From NCBI GenBank assembly GCA_027886185.1, contig WOAB01000760.1:2480001-2544000 (forward strand): DNA of 64,000 nucleotides. Direction: 5' to 3'. The notes beneath the pieces were generated by a model. It was not told where the DNA came from. It was given only the letters and a program-made list of their open reading frames with translations, and made no database searches. Position 1 is the first letter of the stretch. Every line of letters begins with the position of its first letter. This DNA comes from Rheum nobile. Taxonomy: Eukaryota > Streptophyta > Magnoliopsida > Caryophyllales > Polygonaceae. A program made the position numbers and the translations under genes. Below, in pieces: positions 13,002-23,980 of the stretch.

Positions 13002-13659
13002 AACGTCAATTTAGAACTTTTCCGACTTAAACATGACACTTAGTCAATTACGTTATGATACGGATTATAAGGGTCCAAACTAATAACTTTATATCAGTCT
13101 GACTGATCCTCCACCATTAACCGCAGAAATGATCTTCTTCTAATGGGTACTTTAGGAGAAATGTCAACCTTTAAATGACATTAAGCTTAAGGAGAGACAC
13201 TATCCCTAAGAATGGATCTAAGAAATAAGTAACAACTCGAAGCTTGCAGAAGTTTAAAAACCACTTATTATTAAACCTTATACTTTCAAACTTTATACTT
13301 TATACTTTTAAACCTTATATACTTAACTTAATAAAATAGTTATTTAAAAAGTTAGTTTCTCAAACTAGTGATACGATTATCACAAAACTCTTACTAAGAC
13401 CAAAAATCCCACTTTAAAAGTTATAATCATAAACTCAAATTTGATTACGTATCACACACTATTTATAAACCAACTATAAATAACTTTTGAAGTTCAAATA
13501 GCTAAACCATTATTTTAAATTAAATTCCAAGAAAACATTAAATTTAACACTTAAACTTCTCAAAATTCCTTTTTAATAGAAAATAGGTTGAAAATAGTTT
13601 CGAAATTAATTTTCGAAAATTCTCAAACCTAACAGTAGGCCAAGAATTTTAAAACCATT

Positions 13660-13671
13660 GCTCTGATACCA
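13660..13671 (-). other. Primer-binding site (initiator tRNA-Met)
   Basis: The minus strand reads TGGTATCAGAGC, the standard complement of the 3' end of plant initiator tRNA-Met, four bases inside the LTR end at 13676. It fixes both the polarity of the element and the inner edge of its 5' LTR. Confidence 0.85.
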
Positions 13672-13675
13672 TAAT

Positions 13676-15904
13676 TGTAACACCCCCGACTTATGTCGGT
13701 CGTGTCACACGCCAGTGACCTCAGACGTTACTGTCCAAAATCACCCTAGGCTTTAATCGGAACAATTAAGCTTAAATAAGTGTATTAAATAACGAAAGAT
13801 TAAACAACGGAAGACATATTTAAATAAAACTCAACCTTTTATTAACAGACTTCTCATAAAATGAGAAGTGACGATTTTACAACAGAGTGAAATTACAGCG
13901 GAAGACTTTTATAATAAACACTATTACATGACTTGGTTATAAGAATATATTAAAGTAATACTTAACAATCTTAAAACACTGAAACTTAAATCTTCAACTG
14001 CAAGCCCCTTCTTCAACTGGTTACTTCAAGACTTCGGGGACCAACCACTGATGTGCCGTATAGGACGGATGACACCAGCCAACCATGCAGGGAATAAAAC
14101 CCGATTGGTTAGTCTAATGAAAGACTATGCAAGGGTGAAAACAGAATGGTTCTAGTGATCGTAACCGTTTACTATCATTGTCCCTCGAATAACAACCGAA
14201 GGAACGATACATAACCCGAAACTTTCACGGAATGATTAAAATTTAGACATGCACTGAAAAGAAGACTCCAAAGGAATTGAGTCTTATGGGAAATGTATGA
14301 CAAATGTTTGGGAACGTTAAGTTTACACACAAGTTTAAAAACGACCTTGATTATTTGGGTCCACGACCAACTTCACCGCGTAATGCGAATCCAGATTGAA
14401 AAGATGACTTACTCTAACAAGAGTCCGGGCGGTTTCCACGTTGTACTCCTCGCCCGAGGGTTCATTAGTTATGTGCATAACCGCACTTATCTTATTTAAT
14501 TACAAAACATATATTAACGTTTAAAGCTTTTAATACAATCTCGAGTGACTACGAGAATAACACAGGGTGACATTACGCCCAACCCAATGGCACTAGCAAG
14601 GTGCTTAAACACCTCTTATCCTTAATGAGTGGATAAGAAGCAATGGTCATGACCTTTAAAAGTATTAGAGAATTATTCCGACTAATACCAAGTTATAAAG
14701 AAACGACTAATCCTCATAAGGCATTAACGTTCCTACGAATACTCGTGCTAATCTAGCCTTTAAGTTACATTTAAATCCACACCAAAATTTATTACAATAA
14801 TAACAGGTATAATAGCGTTGTTCAAGCAATATATATACAACCTATTATAATATCATATTTTAATCACATCATTTTATTAAATCTGTTCCCAAACGAAAAC
14901 AACACTTCATTCCAATTTAATTAACAATAAAAAATAATTGATAACTAAAGAAAATATGGAATGATAAGCAAGAGCGAACCGCCACTTGCCTTAATTGAGA
15001 CGAACGTAGTTGTCGGGTTCCGGGTATCTGGGAACTGGAATCTGGTTACGGATTCCTACGACGACGACAAACCACGACGGAACCCTAAGTTAGATTCGAT
15101 ACGAACGGATAAAATATACGAACGAAAGAATCAAAAGGAAACGAGGGTCAAAGCCGTGACCGGGCTCCTCCAAGCCACGATCGCGCTTGCTAAAGCAAGC
15201 CGCGGTCGCGGTTTGGATTTCTGGGTAGAGCCGCGGTCGCGGTGTTCATAGCCGCGGTCGCGGATCTCCCCCTGTCACGACCCTAAATTGGTTCGAGGCT
15301 CACCGATTACGATGAAGACGACGACCTATTTGGCTTTGAACGAGGCTCACCACCACTCCAAGCTTCCAAAGCACCACTGACGACCACGAAGAACTCCGGC
15401 GAAAACTCCGACGAGCACGAATTCCGGCGAGGGCAAGAACGAGAGAAAGAGAGCGAGATCGGGAGCTGTTGATGAAGATTTCCATGGCCTCCACCTCCCT
15501 TTTATAGAGAAAAGGAAGCCCAACGCCGAGAAGACGGGGCGATTGGCCTCCCCCGGGCGTAATGACGGCATCCGAACCGGCGACACGCGCGAGCTTCTAG
15601 AAGAAGACGACAAACAGGTTTCCACGGTTGCGGAAACACTTCCGCGGTCGCGGAAATGCCGCGATCGCGTCTGTGACCTCTGGTCGCGGTCTCCCTCGCG
15701 GACTCAAGCTAGAATTAAATGCCAATACCCATAAAAAATACTCTAAGGCCCGATAATACCTCAAACGTATATAATAACGTCTAAAAGATTATTATAGAGA
15801 TTATAGGAGTTACAGAAATTTCAAAAATGCCAAACGCGTCTCGCTTACAGAATGAGGGTTGGGAAAATTACCCAAATACCCTTACTGAATTGAGGGTTAT
15901 TACA
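13676..15904 (-). repeat. 5' LTR of the truncated Ty3 element (~2.23 kb)
   Basis: Plus-strand ends are TGTAACACCC at 13676 and TTATTACA at 15904, so the minus-strand LTR starts TGTAATAACCCTCA and ends in TTACA with proper TG..CA termini. It contains GC-rich near-palindromes (CCGCGGTCGCGG three times at about 15195-15265, related words at 15640-15695) in an otherwise AT-rich LTR. Open frames around 14961-15734 are incidental to this GC-rich part. The first ~40 bases match the start of the LTR at 17174. Confidence 0.8.
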
Positions 15905-17173
15905 AAGAGCTCAAGCTGAATGGATAAATATAATTAAAGTTAGAGTTGAATAACTAGTTGGAGTTAGAGATGGATTTATTAGCATAGTTATTTAAAAAAT
16001 AAAATTGGTTTTCGGTATGAAAAGTTGAAATGAGTGAAAATAAAATTCAGTTTGTTAATTTTCGACAAATTTGGAAATCACATTAAAAAATTGACAAAAT
16101 TAAGCTATATTCACCTACTATAAGTTTCTTAAGCTAAATTGATATACCGAACACTCGATCATTAAATAAATTAAATCAAGCTTCGCAATCTCAAAAAACT
16201 TTATGGAATGGAGCCTATAAGTAATTTTGTTCTGAAGTAAAATGTGGAGGTAACAATATATCTCCAAAACTTATTTATTATTAAATCATTATTTAATTAA
16301 TATAATTTCAAGAAGCTATTAATGGGTTTCGTAAGGCTCATTAAGAAGGAACAAGCCATTGACCAAGTGGAACAATGTATTTAATATGCTAAAGATACTC
16401 AGATTAACCTAAGTTTCAATTAGCCTCCATTATCTCTTTCACTCTCTTTTTTTTCAAGAAAAACCCTAGCCACCATGAGTGGAGTTCTCTACATATCAGA
16501 TCTGACTTGAGTGTCGGAGGAGCTTTAGGGGAGATCCCCCCCTTTATACTTTTTCCTTGCAGATCCACTTCACTGATCAGGTTCCATGGAGGTTCATCGT
16601 CGTCGATTCTATTAATCTTTATGGTACAAAAATATGCTACGTATAAACTTTAATTGGTACGTCCACCATGAAACTTGTTATGTAATCTAATCCTAAGTTG
16701 TTGTAACTTGAACATTGTTTGGTTTATTGCAAGCACTTAGGAGATGTAGACTAGGACACAATGTAGGGACAGATGGGTTAGCTGGCTAGCTTAGCCATTG
16801 AGGCACATGTGGGCTCGGAAGACTTAACCAAGATTGGTTGGCTCTCGCATGGCTTTGGACATGTTACACCATTCTGGTCTCGATTTCCCTTGTAATGGGT
16901 CAGTGCTCTTTTTGGGCCTTATCAGCGAACTCGGGTTGAAGGCCCAATATGCTGGGTTTGGCTGAAGTTGGAGACCCGACTCCCTTGTTGGTGGAACGAT
17001 GCGTTTTGGGAAAATAGAGATGGGGTATTTAACCTTGCCCTAATTCGAAGAGACTTCTGGTTGCTCCCTTCCTTAGCTGCGATGGAAACCCTAGAGTGTT
17101 CTCTTTGCTGAGAGTAGAACTTTGTCTCCTCCATTGTTACTCGAAGTTGTAGCTTGAAGCTCGAGAGAGAAGA
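15905..17173. other. Spacer between two opposed LTRs
   Basis: No gene is recognised. Around 16440-16640 the sequence resembles a plant 5'UTR with a GCCACCATGAG start context, but no long frame follows. Around 16740-17170 it is moderately GC-rich and may be further retroelement-derived sequence. Nothing can be assigned. Confidence 0.4.
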
Positions 17174-18463
17174 TGTAATAACCCTCATTTTTAGTAAGGG
17201 TATTTGTATAATTTTCCAAACTTTATTTCTAAATAAAGGAATTTTTGTAATGGTCTCATAATTCCTAAAATAGAAATCTTGTTATATAAAGTTGTTACAA
17301 GATACAAGTTGTTACACATTATAAGTTATTAATTTATTTGAATTATTCTAAACATTATGTTAAGTCTAATTTAAATAAAACTTAATAAAAATTTAACATA
17401 AAATATTTAAATCAATTTAACAAAGTATTGTTAAAGATTTAAGTATGGTTACAGTGATAAGGAAAATTACCTAAAATCATTTTTAGCCTAATTTAAAGTT
17501 GTTATAATTTAATTTGAGGATAAAATAAATATTATAATTTTTATAAATTATTTTGGGCCACGTTTGCAATTTATTGTAAGTGGCGGAGGGCAATTTGTTC
17601 ACGAATCGGAAACTTGAGGGTCGCGATCGCAATTTCCGGAAAGTCTTTCTTCAACCTCCAGCCGCCCCTGTTTCTGAGCTCCATTTCGCGTCTTCAATGG
17701 CGGAATTCGCCCGCCTCGGATCCGAATTAACCCAATTAAATGGTGGGAATTGAATATTATACAAGCCCGCATCTAATTACGGGATCAATTTGGATTAAAT
17801 ACTACGAATATCCCAGGATTATACCGAAGAAAACCGAGTCGTCATTTAGGGCTAAATCGTTTAATTCAAAATTGGATTAGCACACATTGAATTGGAAGGA
17901 GATAATACCGGGATCTTGTCAAGGGAATTTAAAGCTTCAAAAGCCCTATATAAACCCCCTTCAACCAATCCTCCAATCCATCCCATTTCGAACTTGAATC
18001 CAAGAACCCTAAATCTGCCATCGCCGAGAGTTTGAGAGGGAAATTGAGGGAGAATTCGAGTTTGGTTGGGGACGATTCCGGTACCAGTGGAAGTGGCCAC
18101 GAGTGCTCTTCAAAAACCCCAAGGTTGTGCCGCCGTGCAACCACCGGAGCCGCCTCGATTTGCCCAGTTTCCGGCGTGTCGCAGTTCGTCGTTAGTGGTT
18201 GGCCTTCAAACCCGATTTCGGGTATTATTTTAGCCCGAAATCCAATAGTATGTTAAAAGGATTTTTTTTAAAAAAAAAGTATTCAAACTATAGCAATTAA
18301 TTGTCCAAAAATATAGGGATTTCCTTTTTAATTTTGTAATTTCATTGGGTTGAGCTGGGCACTTGGTCCAAACCCGACGTTTTAAGTCTCCCAATTTCAG
18401 GCCCAATATCTTTTCATTGACTGGCTTTCCACTTTCTTACGTACGTATCACTGGTATCAGAAC
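17174..18463 (+). repeat. Ty3/gypsy LTR plus primer-binding site, opposite orientation
   Basis: It starts TGTAATAACCCTCA followed by GTAAGGGTATTTG, the same opening as the minus-strand LTR that ends at 15904, so the two are related families. It ends ACGTATCA at 18450. One base later TGGTATCAGAAC (18452-18463) matches the initiator tRNA-Met primer site with one change. No gag follows; the internal region is lost after a few dozen bases. It carries a GC-rich GTCGCGATCGC word near 17612. Length is about 1.28 kb. Confidence 0.7.
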
Positions 18464-20250
18464 TACTAAAATAACATAAACCAAGATGATTTGGAAGCTT
18501 AATTTTGCACAACAATAGAATTGACACGATTAGATTTATCTATCTATTCTATTGGAGTAGTAAAGTTAGTTTTTTCTTTATCACAATGAATGTCTTAATT
18601 TTTTTATGGCGGACCGTTTTCATGGCACAAATTTTATAAACACGGAAAAAAATGACACATCTTATTATATTAAAAAACGTGTATTTTACGTGTTAATAAA
18701 ACTTATAATATATGTTTAAAAAATATTTATTGTATATTTAGAAATTTATTGAAAATGTGTGTCCATAAATATATATTATGTGTACATAAATAGTATACAA
18801 CTAGCATATGTCTTCTACCTTGCACGGGTCTGGTTAATAAAATTCAAAATTTAAATATTATTAAATGTTTATGAAAACTAAAACGATAAATTATAAGTTT
18901 AATCTCTTAAACATATGGTGATAATGTTTTTGTATGATTAGAATTGAAAGTATATACGCGAATTTGTATAAAGAAGAAAAATCAATTAGAAATTTCATAC
19001 AAATAACTGAAGAAGAAAACATATAAATTAGATTTTAGTAATGTGAATGATTACATAATTAACTAATAGAGAAAAATGGTCAAATTATATCACATATTTA
19101 TTTCAAATATTTTAATATATGTTACCACTTTTGCATCGTGAAACATACGTTATCAACTACATTTTCAATTGCATGTTATCAATTATATTAATTTAAGTAT
19201 TTTAACTATAAGAACATTACATCTGTAGGTATACAATTTTGAAAAAACGTACCTTTGATATGTTAGAAACGTACATTCTTTTTGCTTTATATATTGATTT
19301 ATAACTAATTTTAACATAGTTTAAAATTTTTGTTTTCTAAACATATATATTATAATAATTTGAATTAAAAATAAGAAGTAAGATAACTAATTAGGTAAAG
19401 TGAATAAAAAAATTATTTACATATAAGAAGAAACTAATAAGGTTAAAAGATATAAATAATCTATCGAGATGGTAATATCTGTATAATTAAGATAAATTAT
19501 TTTAGGTAAAAAATAAACCGATAAGAAATAGAATATGTAAATATTAAACATAGCGAAGGATAAAATTATAATTGTACATTTAGATTTGCCTACGTTACAT
19601 AGCTAATATGATGACACGTAAGAGAGATAACTAGTATATGAATAGATATGTGTATAAATTTTTCGAAAATACATGTTAATAAATTTAGTACTATGTCCTC
19701 ATAAATGTTATGATGCATATTCTGGGTGTTCAAAAATATATTGCGTGTTCATGAGAATAAGTATTCTCAAACTTCTCACATAGGCATCGTAAAGTTTTGT
19801 AGTGCGTTTTCATGAGAATAGACGTTATCAAAATTCCAGGATAAGAGTCGTGCAAACTTTTAAAGAAGATTTGAATGCACGAGTATCTTTGATAGTTAAT
19901 ACGGAGTAAGTAGATTTGAGTTGGAGTACCTAGGTCAAAACTACAATCATTATCACTTGTTAGGTGTCCTCCAAAGACTCAAACCATTGTCTCACTCGAA
20001 ATTGGACTCGTAGTACTTCTTAAATTCATAACCAACAGTAACTTCACCTCAAATTTCCTCCTTTGTACCAAAAGAAAGAAAATCACCTTAAAAGCTGCAA
20101 AGATAAAAAGAAAACAGACAACAACAAAAAAAAACAGAGCAATCTCCATGTTGCACGGCAAGAGAGCAACTCAGTGTATTTAACAGAGCCTGTTCTTGCA
20201 GTTTAACAACGATCTCAACTGCCATTTTATACATTCAGCGTTTGTAAACC
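18464..20250. other. AT-rich intergenic DNA
   Basis: No gene is supported. A CCTTGCACGGGT word near 18817 resembles a damaged Helitron terminal hairpin. From 19979 to 20250 the sequence is less AT-rich and may belong to the 3' flank or 3'UTR of the minus-strand gene ending at 20451. Confidence 0.5.
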
Positions 20251-20450
20251 AAATGTGAACCTTTTGACAACCCCACCAATTCCCACACTCTATACCTTAA
20301 TTTTCAATTTCCATTCCCATTCAACTATGATTTGTTTCCAAGCTTTATTATCCAAGTCCAACTCACCTTTCTTCTCTTCTGTGATTTCTGTATTCTCATA
20401 TACCTATAACATAAATCAAACATTACAATCACTCCGTTTCCAGAGAAATC

Positions 20451-21464
20451 TCAACCGGCGCGTATGCAGAACGCGCTCCTGAGCTCCCAGAACGAATCCT
20501 CAACCGCCAATTTCAGCCTCTCGAATGAGACTTCATCTTCCTGGCCATCGAGTACTCTGTTTCTGAGCGCCCAAATCTTATCAATCAAGCAAGAAAGGAA
20601 CAGAAACATCTCGCCTTCCTCCTCCAGATCGAACGCCAGCAATCTGTTCGGAAACAGCGACGCCTCCACCCAATTCGCCGTCGACCACTCCCCGGTCGCC
20701 GCCCCGTCCGTACGAATCCCCCAGAAGTCGTACCACAACGCCCTCGCCACCGGACACCTGAAGAACAGATGCTCCGGAGTCTCCCCGCCGGCGCCGCAGA
20801 GCGCGCACCGCCGCCGCCGAGCGAGGGGGAACGCGCCGGAGAGCACCCGGCACACCAGGATCTTCAGCCGGAGCGGAGACTTCTGCTTCCAGAAGTGGGC
20901 CCACAGCACCTTCGGCGAGGTCCCCAGCGTAAACCCTCCTCCGCCGCTACCAGTCTCCTGTTCTATCTCCGCCGAATCGACCGCTATTACGACGTCGTAT
21001 GACCGAGTCGACTGAGGAGCGGGTTGCGGTCGAGTCGAATCGGGAGCGGGTTGGACGAGGCTGGCTCGGCACGAGGGGCACGTGGTGTGGGCCTCGAGCC
21101 AGGGGTCGAGGCAGCTCGGGTGGAACGCGTGTTGGCATTTGGGGATGAAACGCAGCGTTTCGTCGTCATCAAAGGGGTCTAGACACACGGCGCAATCAGA
21201 CGGCACGCGGCCGTTAGTGAGGAGCTTCAAGGCGGCGAAGTGGTCGATTGGTAGGGCGGCGACGGCGGCGGGATCGAGGCCGGCGAGGTGCATCGGCTGG
21301 AAGTCGAAGAGGTGAAACTGGAAGGCGGCAGCACGGGAGCGGCGGCGGTGGAAGAGGCGGCGGATCCATCGGCGGTGGTTGCGGCGGCGGCGGAAGAAGA
21401 AGAAGGCGTAGAGGGAGAGGATGAGGAGGACGGCGATGATCCATGAGAGCGGAGCTTTGGGCAT
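20451..21464 (-). CDS. ATL-type RING-H2 protein fused to a zf-RVT domain
   Basis: A single intact 337-residue frame, ATG at 21464 and TGA at 20451. Residues 7-24 form one membrane segment followed by a basic stretch. GLD at 62-64 is the ATL-family signature. The RING-H2 finger is complete: C91, C94, C110, H112, H115, C118, C129, C132, with exact ATL spacing (C-x2-C-x15-C-x-H-x2-H-x2-C-x10-C-x2-C), predicting a membrane-anchored E3 ubiquitin ligase. After a Pro/Gly linker, residues about 184-250 match the reverse-transcriptase zinc-binding domain (zf-RVT) of plant LINEs: W188, F191, W192, the PLRLK stretch, then C220-x2-C223-x8-H232-x4-C237 and W244. A tail (285-335) resembles the segment that follows zf-RVT in LINE ORF2; RT and RNase H are absent. 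High GC runs through both halves. Typical ATLs lack the extra domain. Frame and domains are seen; ligase activity is known for the family; a function for the added half is unknown. Confidence 0.8.
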   Translation of the reverse strand: MPKAPLSWIIAVLLILSLYAFFFFRRRRNHRRWIRRLFHRRRSRAAAFQFHLFDFQPMHLAGLDPAAVAALPIDHFAALKLLTNGRVPSDCAVCLDPFDDDETLRFIPKCQHAFHPSCLDPWLEAHTTCPSCRASLVQPAPDSTRPQPAPQSTRSYDVVIAVDSAEIEQETGSGGGGFTLGTSPKVLWAHFWKQKSPLRLKILVCRVLSGAFPLARRRRCALCGAGGETPEHLFFRCPVARALWYDFWGIRTDGAATGEWSTANWVEASLFPNRLLAFDLEEEGEMFLFLSCLIDKIWALRNRVLDGQEDEVSFERLKLAVEDSFWELRSAFCIRAG

Positions 21465-21600
21465 GGTGAGCGGCGAAGGAAGGAATACAAGGGATTGGAG
21501 GTTGCAACTTGCAAGTGTGCGTGTTTTTTACTTGGTGGGGTTTTCCAAAGAGCCAAGCAAAAATCGTCATGTTACATGTATCATTCATGTCTAATGAGTT

Positions 21601-21702
21601 TATAAAAGGGGTGAGGAAAAATGTCCATTTAGGTGAATTGCAAAAGTGCCCTTTAGCTATGCTATAAAAGAGTATATAAAAGGGGTGAGGAAAAATGTCC
21701 AT
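21601..21702. promoter_or_regulatory. Duplicated 28-bp motif with TATA-like cores upstream of the chimeric gene
   Basis: A 28-bp phrase beginning TATAAAAGGGGTGAGG occurs at 21601-21628 and again, identically, at 21675-21702. Between them lies CTATAAAAGAGTATATAAAA. The minus strand there reads TTTTATATACTC, a TATA-box candidate about 200 bases upstream of the ATG at 21464. The promoter role is inference; the duplication is directly visible. Confidence 0.4.
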
Positions 21703-21831
21703 GAAAGAGACGAACAACTTTTCAAAACAACAAATATATAGTGATTTGATGACTCGTAATATATTCCTTTGTTTGTAGCCATCAAATTATTTTCCAAAAA
21801 TTTCGATTTAGGTGAAGTTAATGGCTATATA

Positions 21832-22086
21832 TAGGGCTGAGCACGGCCAACCGAACCCAACCCGACCCGAAAAACCCGAACCGAACCCATGTTATTTCTG
21901 TTCGGGTTTCGGTCTGACCTTTTTAGTGTTTCGGGTTTCGGGTTCGGTTCGGGTTTTAGCCTAGTTTTGCCTTTTTTTCTTCTTCGAGGGTTGTTTAGCC
22001 CGAACCCGAAGACTTCGGTTCGGTCTTCGGTCCCGTGTTTTTGGGATTTCGGGTTCGGGTCGGGTTCTGGCCCGTGCTCACCCCTA
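21832..22086. mobile_element. hAT-type MITE
   Basis: A 255-bp element starting TAGGGCTGAGCACGG and ending in the complement of TAGGGGTGAGCACGG, flanked by a perfect 8-bp duplication GCTATATA (21824-21831 and 22087-22094). An 8-bp TSD and TAGGG-type ends fit hAT. The interior is rich in CCGAACCC/GGGTTCGG words, so it folds back on itself. No transposase. Its right TSD overlaps the first bases of the next TIR element. Confidence 0.85.
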
Positions 22087-22091
22087 GCTAT

Positions 22092-22713
22092 ATACACGCT
22101 ATTTTTTGTCTATAAAGTTTTTATTCTCGTTTTTTGGCTTTTTTAAGGGGAAAACGATATCCGTTTTGGATGAATTTTATATGTACGAACTCGTATTAAA
22201 ATTTTATACAAAATTATAGTAGAAAAATGCAAAAAATAACAAAAAATTTCACTACAATGCGCTATATGTCGGACACCAAATTGTCAAAAAATGGGTGGGA
22301 AGACTTCGTTTTTTGGGCTTTTGGAGGGGTAAATGATGTCCGTTTTGGACGAATTTTATATGTACGGACTCGTATTGAAATTTTCTACATGATTATGAGA
22401 AAAAAGTGCAAAAAAATATTTTTTTTAGTATGGTGCGCCTAACTTAGGCGCACCAGATAAACTTGCAAAAAAAAATAAAAAAATATTATGGTGCGTTTAA
22501 GTTACAGAACGGGCCTGCCATTAATGGGCCGACCCAATACGTGCTTGCGCTTATGTTAAACGCATGTGTATGCGCTTTAGTTAAGCGCATACGTCCCAAA
22601 GATGTTTTTGAAATACCCACTATACCCCTCTGCGCTTAAGTTAAGCGTACAAAACCGTACTTCTAAGTTAAGCGCACACTATAGCGTACATATAGACAAA
22701 AAATAGCGTGTAT
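22092..22713. mobile_element. Non-autonomous TIR element with internal GTGCGC palindromes
   Basis: Perfect 23-bp inverted ends, beginning ATACACGCTATTTTTTGTCT at 22092 and ending in its complement at 22713. Inside are two direct copies of a ~100-bp unit (22128-22228 and 22309-22410) containing CGTTTTGGA and GAATTTTATATGTAC. Then comes the palindrome GTGCGCCTAACTTAGGCGCA near 22434 and several GCGCTTAAGTTAAGCG-like words. The same ~100-bp unit forms the arms of the inverted repeat at 48.1-48.6 kb. No coding region. A target duplication is not clear and the superfamily is not assigned. Confidence 0.6.
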
Positions 22714-23980
22714 TTAGCTTTTTCGTATAGTAATTGGTTAGTTTATTTTAAGAGGAAATTAATAAATTGAGTTTGAAAATATCATTGATAATAAGTTATG
22801 TGCATGGTTGAGTTGATGAGAGTTTTTCCTCATGGAGATGAGTTCGAGTTAAAGATATACAATTATACATAGTAATATCTCTTAGAAAGTGTGCTATAAA
22901 TAAATTATTCATTTGCGTATGCATGTTCCCATATAAACATATTTGCGATGAATGCTGTATGGGTATTAGTGTATTATGATGTATATTGTATGTGTATCAT
23001 GATGCACAATTATGTGTATTGAGATGTATATATAGTGACTATGATGCACACCTATATGTGTTATGATACACAATTAACACAAGGGTCAATTGTAGTGACT
23101 TCTAACATTGGCCAAGGATATCCGACATAGACCAATGTTGAATGTAGTTGACCATTGTTGATCGGTCATATGTGTTGATGTGCACTGTATGTATCAATGT
23201 ACATCGCAGTACAAATGTGTATCATAACAACACACAAACATGCATTGTAGTGATATTCACTATAGCAAATGTACGTCGTAACACAACACAAATATGCATC
23301 GTATCACACCACAAATGTTCATTCATCATAACACAACACAAATGTGCATCACAACTTAAATATATATTGTGCATCGGTAACATTAGAATGTACACTTTGA
23401 TTCATCGCAACTTAAATATATATTAGAATGTACACCACATTCCGCACTAAAACACGCCTTCATACTTGAATAAACCTATATATATGGAGTATCAGATTCA
23501 TGTAACACAAAGTAGATCACCATTGATTTAGAAGAATACGCAATATTTATAGAATAAATAGAGCGAGAACTACAATATGTTCAATTAAACGCAAGTTCAG
23601 ACCCAAATATTTATGTATGACATGCTTTTATCCGTACAACTCGAGAGGAATTCTTTCAAATTTGGAGAGTTTTGACGTCATTTACACGTTTTTATTGATA
23701 TTGATCGATCTATATGAAGTTCGAAAAATGGAGCATTACGATCCATTAATGTTTGATTTGGTGGAGTAAGGAGAGGTAAAAAAATTCATTGTGTGCAATT
23801 TTTTTTAACTTGATAATGATGTGCGATTTATAGGAATGGTTTGGGGAATATATTAATAAGAGTTAAATTGTTGGAGGTTACATTGTGATGTAGGATCGAC
23901 ATATATATATATTAGAGTTGTTGGATACTTGGGTTGGAGGTAAATTGATAAAAATATTTGTCACTTTAGTTTTTTATATA
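22714..23980. other. Intergenic DNA with degenerate CACA-type repeats
   Basis: No gene. From about 22930 to 23450 words such as ATGTGTATCATGATGCAC and CGTAACACAACACAAAT recur irregularly, changing strand sense part-way. They are degenerate minisatellite-like repeats. The rest is AT-rich. Confidence 0.55.

Larger units (their letters stand above)
12118..15904 (-). mobile_element. Truncated Ty3/gypsy LTR retrotransposon
   Basis: On the minus strand, in order: a 5' LTR (15904 to 13676), a primer-binding site, an untranslated leader (about 13675 to 13002) and a decayed gag (13001 to about 12118). Protease, reverse transcriptase, integrase and the 3' LTR are missing; the element stops at the junction with AT-rich DNA near 12118-12180. 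The gag type and initiator-Met primer site are typical of plant chromovirus-like Ty3 elements. It cannot move by itself. Confidence 0.8.

Noticed and set aside
14961..15734. Open frames in the 15-kb region
   Set aside because: They lie inside the Ty3 LTR and result from its GC-rich dyad clusters and U3 sequence.
18810..18835. Possible Helitron hairpin at ACCTTGCACGGGT
   Set aside because: Only one arm is intact and no CTRR end follows at the right distance.
20464..21015. Plus-strand 183-residue frame over the ATL fusion gene
   Set aside because: It is antisense to a clear RING-H2/zf-RVT gene and has no domain of its own.
21889..22097. Phe/Gly-rich and Pro/Asn-rich frames
   Set aside because: They are translations of CCGAACCC repeats in the hAT MITE.
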